16,490 nt of DNA, taken from positions 1-16,490 of the forward strand of contig CADBMA010000036.1 in NCBI GenBank assembly GCA_902795665.1, given 5' to 3'. The notes beneath the pieces are model-generated. The model was not told the DNA's origin and made no database searches. It saw only the letters and a program-made list of their open reading frames with translations. Shown one piece after another: positions 6,880 to 15,000 of the stretch. How positions within the stretch are numbered: the stretch's first letter is position 1; the number at the start of each line of letters is the position of its first letter. Made by a program: the position numbers and the translations under genes. The DNA is from an uncultured Rhodospirillales bacterium (GTDB lineage: Bacteria > Pseudomonadota > Alphaproteobacteria > RF32 > CAG-239).

Positions 6880-7773
6880 ATGCCAAAATTGTTAATTTGG
6901 ATTTTAATATCAGCTTTGACAATGGTTTTTCAAGCTCAAGCCGAAGAATATGGAAAGTTCTATGAAGATGTATTGATTTCTAATGATTTAAAACTAGAAG
7001 AAAACGCGGAAAAAGCCAAAAACAAAGCCAGTAACTTGTTGGATAAAAAAGCTCCGGTCATAAAAATTGATACCCCTACCGAGGCTCTGCCTTTCCGTCG
7101 CTCTGCTTCCGGAAGAAACAATTCCGGCGATTCTCCAATTAATTTTAATCGCGCAGCTCAACCGGTTATGGTCGAAAAAACAACCACAAAATATGGCGAA
7201 GGACCTTTCGGACTATCATGGGGCGGAACCTATAAACAAATTAAAGCAATGGGTGTTGAACTTGAACAAACAAACATTAAAGATTATCCCAACAGCTTTA
7301 TAGCAACACAATTACCCAAACCCCTCCCCGATATTCGCCGCGTATTGGTTTCTTTTGGAGACAACAATCAACTGTGGCGCATTGTTGCTTATGGCAATAT
7401 GCTTGATGACGACCCCGATGCCGCCAAAGTTTTGAAACTATATCGTCAATACTATAAGCTTTTGAACCAAAAATATGGCAACGCCAAAGAATTTTTTACT
7501 CCTAAAATTACCATTATTGAAAAACCAATCAAAGATGCACTTGGCCGCGACGCTATTGAAACCATAAAAAAAGAAGAACCCATCGGCAATCCGCACTTTT
7601 TAGCTGATTTACAAAGCGGTGAGGCCGTTCTCTATGCTACTTTTGAAGACAATCGCGTTGGTGCCGCTCTGGCCGTAACCGTAGATGGCAACGGCAAAAG
7701 TTTTATAATTATCGATTTTACCAATCTGCAAATATTCAAAGAAAAAGAAGAACAAACGCTAAATGCGTTATAA
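6880..7773 (+). CDS. Secreted protein of unknown function
   Basis: I do not recognise the family. The 297-residue protein starts with a typical Sec signal peptide: MPK, a hydrophobic core (LLIWILISALTMVF), then QAQA before EEYG, giving likely cleavage near residue 21 and release into the periplasm; no lipobox cysteine is seen. Residues 22-105 are charged and low in complexity. From about 106 a folded domain begins with GEGPFGLSWGGTYKQIKAMG, a PFGLxWG pattern found in various exported proteins, and ends in alternating strand-like segments. An in-frame ATG lies at 6844, but the ATG at 6880 is preferred because AAGAGGA (6866-6872) is 7 bases upstream and it gives a clean signal peptide. It is followed after 16 bases by the Mur ligase, so a role in the cell envelope is a reasonable guess. 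Confidence 0.75.
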   Translation: MPKLLIWILISALTMVFQAQAEEYGKFYEDVLISNDLKLEENAEKAKNKASNLLDKKAPVIKIDTPTEALPFRRSASGRNNSGDSPINFNRAAQPVMVEKTTTKYGEGPFGLSWGGTYKQIKAMGVELEQTNIKDYPNSFIATQLPKPLPDIRRVLVSFGDNNQLWRIVAYGNMLDDDPDAAKVLKLYRQYYKLLNQKYGNAKEFFTPKITIIEKPIKDALGRDAIETIKKEEPIGNPHFLADLQSGEAVLYATFEDNRVGAALAVTVDGNGKSFIIIDFTNLQIFKEKEEQTLNAL

Positions 7774-7789
7774 TAAAAAAGGAAAAAAT

Positions 7790-9154
7790 ATGACTAAAGT
7801 TTGTTTTTGTGGTGTTTCAGGCAATGGCATGAGTCCGCTGGCTCAAATCATGAGTCTAAAAGGTTATGACGTATACGGCTCTGACCGTAGTTTTGATGCC
7901 GGACTTGATACCGACCGTCGCAAAGCGCTCGAAGATATGAATATAACCATTATTCCGCAAGACGGCAGCCGTATTACTAAAGATATGGAAATATATATCT
8001 CAGCCGCTCTTGATGAAAAAAATCCCGATGTAAAAGCAGCTCTGCAACTAGGAATCCCTATAAAAAAACGTTCAGATTTATTGGCTCAGATATTCTCTGA
8101 ATATGAATACGGAATTGCTGTCGGCGGAACCTCCGGAAAGACAACAACCACCGCCATGATTGGATATATCATGGATATGCTGGGGCAAAAACCATGTATG
8201 ATTAATGGCGGAATGCTCCGCAACTATGAACAACTGAAAGGCTTGCCTAATTTTATCTATAATCAGGATAAAATTTGCGTAATTGAAGCTGATGAAAGTG
8301 ATGGATCAATTTGTAAATATCATCCCAATATCGGACTGATTAATAACATTTCTCACGACCATACCTCTATGGAAAAACTAAAACAATATTTTGCAACTTT
8401 TGCACAAAACACCAAAGATGTATTGGTTCTAAATTATGATTGCGAACTGACGCGGAATTTGAAGCACCAGCGAGTTGTAACTTTTTCAACCATAAATCCA
8501 CAAGCTGATTTCTATGCTAAAGACATTTGCTTCTTACCAGATGGAATTGAATATACTTTTCAAGCTAACACCTTCAAACTTCAGTTGTTTGGAGCTTTCA
8601 ACGTTTCTAACGCTTTAGCTGCAATTGCTGTTTGCGCTCAAGCTGGAATAAATCCGTTGGAAGCCGCCCATATTCTGCAAGGCTTTACCGGAATTAAACG
8701 CCGTTTGGAAATTGTTGGCACCACCCCAAATAACATAACTTTAATTGATGACTTTGCGCACAATCCAAGCAAAATACATTCATCATTATCCGCACTCAAA
8801 GAATATGACGGACGCTTGATTGTTATGTATCAATCCCATAGTGCTTTTTCTGCCCAAAATACCGGAAGCGAAGTCGCCGAAGTTGTAGCTCGCACTCTTG
8901 GCAAAAATGATATCTTTTTAATGCCTGAGGTATATATGCTGGACAAGGAACTCGATAAAGACATAACCGCAGCCAATATCATAAATGAAATTAATAATCT
9001 TGGATTTGCTAACGCCTTCTTTCTGGAAGACCATAGCCAAATCCACGATTATATTCTTGCCAACGCACGCCAAGGTGACCGCATCATAATCATGGGAGCG
9101 CGAGACAATACCTTACCCGATTTTAGCCGTCAATTGCTTGTGGAGCTGTCATGA
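7790..9154 (+). CDS. Mur ligase family protein, MurC/Mpl-like
   Basis: This 454-residue ATP-dependent ligase has the MurC/Mpl three-domain layout: an N-terminal UDP-sugar-binding fold (CGVSGNGMSPLAQ, 7-19; YGSDRS, 29-34), a central ATPase with P-loop GGTSGKTTTT (112-121), EADESDGS (166-173) and NVSNALAA (271-278), and a C-terminal domain starting near GIKRRLEIVG (301-310) with DDFAHNPSKIH (320-330). Several positions differ from MurC and Mpl: TSGK for THGK, SHDHTSME where MurC has a DHLD-type motif, and AHNP for AHHP. It is probably not the essential MurC, which normally sits in the division cluster. The next gene, an LD-carboxypeptidase, suggests ligation of recovered murein peptide to UDP-MurNAc, as Mpl does. 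That is inference. The start at 7790 is chosen over 7763 because of the AAGGA site 6 bases upstream. Confidence 0.82.
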   Translation: MTKVCFCGVSGNGMSPLAQIMSLKGYDVYGSDRSFDAGLDTDRRKALEDMNITIIPQDGSRITKDMEIYISAALDEKNPDVKAALQLGIPIKKRSDLLAQIFSEYEYGIAVGGTSGKTTTTAMIGYIMDMLGQKPCMINGGMLRNYEQLKGLPNFIYNQDKICVIEADESDGSICKYHPNIGLINNISHDHTSMEKLKQYFATFAQNTKDVLVLNYDCELTRNLKHQRVVTFSTINPQADFYAKDICFLPDGIEYTFQANTFKLQLFGAFNVSNALAAIAVCAQAGINPLEAAHILQGFTGIKRRLEIVGTTPNNITLIDDFAHNPSKIHSSLSALKEYDGRLIVMYQSHSAFSAQNTGSEVAEVVARTLGKNDIFLMPEVYMLDKELDKDITAANIINEINNLGFANAFFLEDHSQIHDYILANARQGDRIIIMGARDNTLPDFSRQLLVELS

Positions 9155-10053
9155 AAACACTCATTCCGCAAAATTCTGCCATCGGAGTTATAACTCCGGC
9201 ATCATCATTACAAAGTCCGGAACAAATCCGAAATGGTCTGACTTATTTGACCAATCTCGGCTATAAAATTGTACTTGGCAACTTTGTATACAACAATAAT
9301 GAACATGTTAGCGGAACACCTCAGGAGCGCGCATCAGATATTATGAATTTTTTTAAAAATGATGCTATCAAGGCAATTATTGCCACCCGCGGCGGATATG
9401 GCTCACAGGAAGTATTGCCATATCTTGATTATGACATCATTCGCTGCAACCCCAAACCTATAATCGGGTTTAGCGACATAACCGCTTTGCAAAACGCTAT
9501 CTATACTCAAACTAAAGTACCAAGCATTGCCGGAATTATGCTCAAATATGATTTTGCCGACAGCAATATTCACTACCAAACCCTCGATTCGTTTAGCAAC
9601 TTAATTAATGGGTGTTTTACTACTATTTCTGCCGGCAATATTCTCAACAGCGGTTTTGCCGAAGGTGTCCTAATCGGCGGCAATTTAAGAACTTTTGTCA
9701 GTCTGGCCGGCACGGCATATTTCCCGCCGCTCAGCGGCAAAATATTATTTCTTGAAGATGTTGACGAAAAAACTTATAACATTGAACGAATGCTAACCCA
9801 ACTAGAGCAGCAAAAAGATTTTAAGCAGCTATCGGCGGTTATTTTCGGGGCTTTTACCAATTGCGAGCTCAATCATCCTGAGGACAACGATGTTGAAAAA
9901 ATACTTGATAATTTTGCCGCCAAGCACTCACGCATTCCTATGATAAAACATTTTCCTCACGGACACATCAAAGCGCGCCAATGCCTTCCTATTGGAGTAA
10001 AAATAAAGCTTTTAGCTGATGGCAAAATTCCGCTGCTACAAGCTGCGGATTAA
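9151..10053 (+). CDS. ldcA: LD-carboxypeptidase, peptidase family S66
   Basis: This 300-residue serine peptidase of the S66 family removes the terminal D-alanine from murein tetrapeptides, giving tripeptides for recycling. No signal peptide is present, which fits the cytoplasmic enzyme. The catalytic triad of the family is visible: the nucleophile Ser108 in GFSDITAL (106-113), Glu202 in LFLEDVDE (199-206) and His272 in FPHGHIKARQCLPIG (268-282). The RGGYGS motif (80-85) is also conserved. The length matches the family. The ATG overlaps the Mur ligase stop (ATGA), so the two enzymes are coupled and likely act in one pathway: this enzyme would make the tripeptide and the ligase would reuse it. 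Its last 18 bases overlap the end of the convergent HEMTH protein gene. Confidence 0.93.
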   Translation: MKTLIPQNSAIGVITPASSLQSPEQIRNGLTYLTNLGYKIVLGNFVYNNNEHVSGTPQERASDIMNFFKNDAIKAIIATRGGYGSQEVLPYLDYDIIRCNPKPIIGFSDITALQNAIYTQTKVPSIAGIMLKYDFADSNIHYQTLDSFSNLINGCFTTISAGNILNSGFAEGVLIGGNLRTFVSLAGTAYFPPLSGKILFLEDVDEKTYNIERMLTQLEQQKDFKQLSAVIFGAFTNCELNHPEDNDVEKILDNFAAKHSRIPMIKHFPHGHIKARQCLPIGVKIKLLADGKIPLLQAAD

Positions 10054-10734
10054 ACTAAGCAAATAGTTAAAATTATCAATATTAAGTTTTAACAAAAGTC
10101 GCTGATAGTCTATTACGCCGTCCCAGCCATGTCCATTGAGTCCCATGCGGCCATTGAATGCAAACAAATTGCCTAATATCCACAAATTGGCCCCCGGCAA
10201 AAACATAAAACAAAAAAGATACCCTACCTCTTTTAAATCTGTTTGCTTATCATGAATTTGTGAAGTAACCATATCAACGTGATATCCTACAAAATATCCA
10301 AGTATTACACTAATCATCCATGTAACCGGCATTACTTTAAGATAAGCGCAGACTCCTATCATATATATGGTGCAAAACAACGGATAAAAATAAGGCGCAA
10401 TCACTATCAGCCAGTTTCCCTTGCCGACAAACCCCATCGACCCGCCCGAATTGTCCTCAGCCACTCGGATATGCTTTACCGGATGAAACGTAAGCAGTGC
10501 AAAAAAACTATGCGTCATTTCGTGAGCAATAATCTGCATTGAGGTTTTGGCACCGCTATCCATAGACATTGCCCCCACAAAATACGCAAAAAAACCACCA
10601 ATCAGCGACAAAAAATATACATTTCTAAATCCAAAATAGTCTATCGACTGAATAAATGCAGGCAAAGAGACTAGCGCCAAAATCGCTACCGGCCACTTCA
10701 AAAGATTAATTATTTTATCCAATACATCACTCAT
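10036..10734 (-). CDS. Membrane protein with HEMTH motif, M50B-like putative metallopeptidase
   Basis: This 232-residue protein has about five hydrophobic segments. A HEXXH motif, HEMTH (71-75), lies in IIAHEMTHSFFALLTFHPVK, followed by GGSMGFVGKGNWLIVIAPYF. This spacing (HExxH, then a short basic strand, then a glycine-rich turn) resembles the M50B-like peptidase family. Asp residues in the HVDMV and KQTDLKEVG segments (about 152-170) are candidates for a third metal ligand. It is not obviously a copy of the HELMH protein at 5622-6182, as sequence and length differ. No ribosome-binding site precedes the ATG at 10734, but a TATAAT box lies 8 bases upstream. Peptidase activity and substrate are unproven. 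It appears to be a single-gene unit. Confidence 0.7.
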   Translation of the reverse strand: MSDVLDKIINLLKWPVAILALVSLPAFIQSIDYFGFRNVYFLSLIGGFFAYFVGAMSMDSGAKTSMQIIAHEMTHSFFALLTFHPVKHIRVAEDNSGGSMGFVGKGNWLIVIAPYFYPLFCTIYMIGVCAYLKVMPVTWMISVILGYFVGYHVDMVTSQIHDKQTDLKEVGYLFCFMFLPGANLWILGNLFAFNGRMGLNGHGWDGVIDYQRLLLKLNIDNFNYLLSLIRSL

Positions 10735-10742
10735 AGGTAGGC

Positions 10743-10748
10743 ATTATA
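10743..10748 (-). promoter_or_regulatory. TATAAT box just upstream of the HEMTH gene
   Basis: A perfect TATAAT on the minus strand ends 8 bases before the ATG at 10734, so transcription from it would start at or next to the start codon. No good -35 is seen 16-18 bases upstream, and the DNA is AT-rich, so this is only a candidate. Confidence 0.25.
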
Positions 10749-10782
10749 AAATAAATTTATACAAATTTCATTAAAAATATAC

Positions 10783-10810
10783 TTGTAAATCTAAATATTA
10801 TTCTTACAAT
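10783..10810 (+). promoter_or_regulatory. Candidate promoter of the small acidic protein gene
   Basis: TTGTAA (10783-10788), a 16-base spacer and TACAAT (10805-10810) resemble a sigma-70 promoter and lie 31 bases ahead of the start codon. The call rests on pattern only. Confidence 0.4.
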
Positions 10811-10841
10811 ACCTATATCAATAACCTCGAAAGGCTAAAAT

Positions 10842-11129
10842 ATGGAAAATACTTTTGATTTTGTCATTAACGATGAAGATGAAGTTATGCTGCTGCTATA
10901 CACTCGCGACGGCAAACCTGAAAAACCATTCATTGAAATTATGCCCCAAGACAAATCGGCTATTCTACACCGCAATAGCGAAGATAAGATTTTGCTTGAA
11001 GACATTGGTGATGAGGTTATAGATAGCTTGCATGATGCAGATACATTGCTGGTTTGCGAACTTAGCCGCGAAGAAAATGACGATGACACCCAAATTGTCA
11101 ACGCCTATGAAGCCGATATAAATATGTAA
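10842..11129 (+). CDS. Small acidic protein of unknown function
   Basis: I do not recognise this 95-residue protein. It is strongly acidic (for example NDEDEV near the start, EENDDD near the end), soluble, without signal peptide or membrane segment. It contains one cysteine and alternating strand-like stretches such as EVMLLLYTRDGKPEKPFIEI and TLLVCEL, with no recognised motif. Support for it being real comes from the AAGG ribosome-binding site 7 bases upstream, a candidate promoter, and codon use like its neighbours. A frame on the opposite strand (10835-11101) is a serine-rich shadow. It stands alone, and its stop directly abuts the stop of the convergent cation efflux gene. Confidence 0.75.
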   Translation: MENTFDFVINDEDEVMLLLYTRDGKPEKPFIEIMPQDKSAILHRNSEDKILLEDIGDEVIDSLHDADTLLVCELSREENDDDTQIVNAYEADINM

Positions 11130-12050
11130 TTAATCAATAAGGTGATTATCCAGCCTGTCTTCTTCTACTCCTGCCGGATCTTGATGAATAATAATCTGCG
11201 AATGCGGATAATGTTTTTTTATCTCATTTTCAATCAATTCTGTACGACAATGAGCTTCATAAAGCGATAAATCTCCGTCCAGCTCCAAGTGCAGCTCAAA
11301 AATATACTCGCCGCCAAGATTGCGCGTTCTCAAATCATGCACCCCGTGGCAAAAACCGCTTTTTTTGACAATATCTACTATCAAACCTCGAACCTCTGCC
11401 GACAATTCTTTATCCAGTAGTAAACCTATTGCTTCGTTAGCAATTTTGGCGGCATAAAACAGCAAATAACCTGAAACCAAAATGGCCCCCACAGTATCAA
11501 ACCAATCTATATGCAGCCATTTAACAACAACCAAACTAAATATAATCAATGCGTTGGTAAAAATATCAACCATATAATGCATACTATCCGCGCCAACCGC
11601 TAATGACGATGTGCGGCGGACAACATATTGCTGAAAAGCCACAACCATCACGGTCAAAATCATGCTGATTATCATTATCGCAATCCCCAAAACCGTATCA
11701 GTCAGCGGGTATGGATTAATTGCGCGATTTATCCCTTCATAAATAACAAAAATCCCCGAGCCGGCAATAAACGCTGACTGCATTAGTGCACTCAGAGCCT
11801 CTGCCTTACCAAAGCCATAACGATGCTTGTGAGTTGCCGGTTGTGAAGAAAAACGCACCGCCACAAATGTTATTACAGAGGCAAAAATATCCGACACACT
11901 ATCAACCAGCGATGACAATATAGCAAGAGAGCCGGTATACAAAGCTGCATACAATTTCAGAAACATCAAAACAATTGATAAAACCACACTGCTTATCGCT
12001 GCGGCTTTTTTCAGTCGATTATTTTTGCCATTGTGCACTGGCTGCAACAT
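11130..12050 (-). CDS. Cation diffusion facilitator, FieF-like metal efflux protein
   Basis: This 306-residue protein is a member of the CDF family that exports divalent metals (Zn2+, Fe2+ and similar) in exchange for protons. It aligns closely with E. coli FieF: six membrane helices, the transport-site residues Asp50 and Asp54 (LVDSVSDI) and His158 and Asp162 (HYMVDI), a HKHRYGFGKAEALSAL loop, and the cytoplasmic metal-binding domain with HDLRTR, ELHLELDGD and IIIHQDP. All main metal ligands are kept. An in-frame ATG at 12077 exists, but the ATG at 12050 has an AGGGA site about 8 bases upstream and gives an N terminus of family length. Even so it overlaps the end of the upstream fusion gene by 32 bases, which suggests translational coupling. 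Metal specificity cannot be read from the sequence. Confidence 0.93.
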   Translation of the reverse strand: MLQPVHNGKNNRLKKAAAISSVVLSIVLMFLKLYAALYTGSLAILSSLVDSVSDIFASVITFVAVRFSSQPATHKHRYGFGKAEALSALMQSAFIAGSGIFVIYEGINRAINPYPLTDTVLGIAIMIISMILTVMVVAFQQYVVRRTSSLAVGADSMHYMVDIFTNALIIFSLVVVKWLHIDWFDTVGAILVSGYLLFYAAKIANEAIGLLLDKELSAEVRGLIVDIVKKSGFCHGVHDLRTRNLGGEYIFELHLELDGDLSLYEAHCRTELIENEIKKHYPHSQIIIHQDPAGVEEDRLDNHLID

Positions 12051-15000
12051 TCTGCAATTCCCTAAAACGTTTTTCATCTATCTGATAATAACACTTGCTT
12101 GCAACCTTTGCAAACTGTTGCAAAGAATAATCGGTTTGCAATCCTGAAAAATGAAACCTTGCATAAATATCACTATCTTTTTTGCTAAATTCAATATCTA
12201 CTTTTTCATCATTTTCAACACTCAAATGCAAATCCATAAGTTTTTTACCATCAGGATTTTTTTCGGTCTGATGAACAAAATCAGTATTCAGCATTTCTTT
12301 GACCATTATAGCCGTGCGATTAAGGTTTGTGCTGTTATTAAAACCTTTCAGTCTGCCAAACCGCAAATTCCACAAGCTACTATAACTCCAGTTTTTCGGA
12401 TGTAGCGACACATCAATAAAATCAGCCTTAACCATCCAAACCTGAAAAGTATCGCCAAATCTGATATACGCAGCACGTCCTCCGCGCCCGATATCAATAT
12501 CATATTTACCAAGATAAAATTCCGAAATTATACCATCTTTACCGCTCAGAGAAATTTTAATTCCCGAAGATTTATCATCTTCAAGCGGTTTAAGTCCGAA
12601 GTCTCCCAAATTTTCAACCCGATCTGACTTCTTTTCATAATACGTCATTTCTCCAATTATACTTAAAAATCTGCGTATTCTTTCTTGGTATACCGCCAAA
12701 CAAGGTTCTCCTTGCAATTTCCATTCTCCATCATCAAAATAAAAACTCAAATTACCGCCTCGGCCGGATAGCTCAATTTTAACAATATCATTAAGGCGAC
12801 GAGTTAAATCTGCAAAAACTTTTTTATTTTCAAATTCCGACCATTTTCCACGATTGGCCATATATGCAGACAAACCTCCGCCCAAAATCAATAGCAACGC
12901 AACCAATCCTATCCATTTTAACTGCCGATTGACCTCAAAACCTATCGTATGGTTTTGAGGCTTATTTAACAGTATATGCACAAACATCAGCGTCAACAAA
13001 ATTACAAGCGGAATAACTGCAATATTAATTATCTTAATCCGTAAAGACATTTTGTTTAAATTGCTATGCATATCCATTCTAATTTTTCTTAATTCCGTCA
13101 AAAGCCCTTGTAACGTTTGACGTGTTCCGGCAATCAGCGCCAGTTCATCAGCACTAAAACTGCTCCGTTCTTCAAAATTACGCTTGGCCGTAATTTCTGA
13201 CAAAGCAAGTTTGGTTTTTTTAATTTGAGCAAGAATCTCTCGTTCTTTTTGTTGAAAATCGAGAATATTTTGCTTGCGCATATTTTCCATATCTTCGAAC
13301 AGTCGAATTTTTTGTGTTCGGCCACGCAAATCTATCAGCGTTTCGTCCCCGCTCAAATAGTCAAGCGCGTTCAATATAAAATTCGCGTTATCATACAGCG
13401 GAATAAAATAATTATTTTCCAAAATTGTTTGGCTGCTGCTCCAAAATGTGTCATATATAAAATCACTATCTGCAACAACAATAACCTCAAACGGTAAATG
13501 TTTATTTTTACTTTTCAGCAGCGCCGCAATAACTTTTACATTATCATCTGGCTTAAACTTGCTCAGCAATACATTAGGACTTATGCTGTCATATACCACA
13601 CTTGAGGGCATTACTCCTGATTTTTTTCCGCCGATTATTAGCGGAATAAATTCACTATTATAACCATCCGGGAGCAAAATTGAAGCCGATGCAACAAGTA
13701 TTGATTGCAAATTGCGGGTAAAGTTATAATCAGGATTCATACTGCTGTTCGGCAAGACAAACTGGATAACATCTTGTGTAAATATCGGATTAACCGAATA
13801 ATTTTTGGTTGCATCTACCGTAATTGAATTTTCAAGGTCCGCAACAACCAGCTCATTATACATTCTAAAGCCCCAAAACTTGTCCAGCCCCTTCAAATCA
13901 GATGGATAAAACTCAAGATTGCGCGATGAAAAAATACGCGGCGATTCGGCTGCTGTATCCAACAAAACCAATGCCTTTCCAGAATTTTTAGAATATCGCT
14001 TAATTTCATTGACCAAGCCATCATCAAGATTTTGCGGGTGTATAATCATCAAAACATCTATTTGAGCAATATCTTCCGCTGCTTTAATCGGAATAATGTT
14101 ATAAAAGCGTTTAATTTCATCAATAATATTCCATTGCGGAGAGACATATCCCAAATCTTGATTGGTTTCATATACTGGCAATCCGCTGATTAAACCGAGA
14201 TTTTTCTTTTTGTGTAACAGTTCATATAAATTTTCAATTAAGTCCTGTTCCAAAAATGCTTGCCGCTCCATCGGAAAGAACGGAATAACTTTTTTGTTAT
14301 CCGTAGAATCTGTAAACACCACCCCCATAAAACCATTTTGATTTATATCAATCAACGGCAGCGGCTGCAGCCCAAAAGCAATAGCGGCATCTTCTTCCTC
14401 CGTCAATGGTTCGGGATTATAAATCCGATACTCAAACTTATCCGGTTCCAAATTTTGAAAACGTTGCAATAAAATACGAATTCTGTCATACATTATTCTT
14501 ATTTCAGAATTACGCTGCCCCAAGATAGGAGAATAATAAAACTTAGCCGTAACTTTTTCGGGAATTGCACTCAACACTTTTGCTGAAGATGGGGTTAAGG
14601 TATAAATTTTTTCAGCCGTAAAATCATACTGAATTTCACGCAAAAATCGATTTGACAACAAGTTTAGACCAATAAAACCAAATAACAGCAATAAACAAAC
14701 CACAACATAATACCCCGATTGTGTCGATTTTAACAGTCGTGAAGTTCCGGAAGTTTTAAAGCTGACTATAATGACCGTCAGAAAATTAAACAAAACCACA
14801 ATAGATATAACAAAGAGCAGATATCTGGCTTCAAATAATCCGCTTATAATTTGCCCGAAATGCGTCAAAAAGCTAAATGACGCAACCATATCAATAATTG
14901 TGGCTGAAGCAAACATCCTAAACAAACTCAGCACATATTCCACACCGCTTAAGAAAAACAACATATTCGCAATTACTGATAAAACCAACGCAATAACCTG

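Noticed and set aside
10835..11101. 88-residue serine-rich minus-strand frame opposite the small acidic gene
   Set aside because: Its serine-rich, low-complexity composition is what antisense of an acidic protein gives; the plus-strand frame has the ribosome-binding site and promoter-like signal.
12051..12077. Upstream ATG of the cation efflux gene
   Set aside because: It has no ribosome-binding site, while the ATG at 12050 has AGGGA at good spacing and gives the family-like N terminus.
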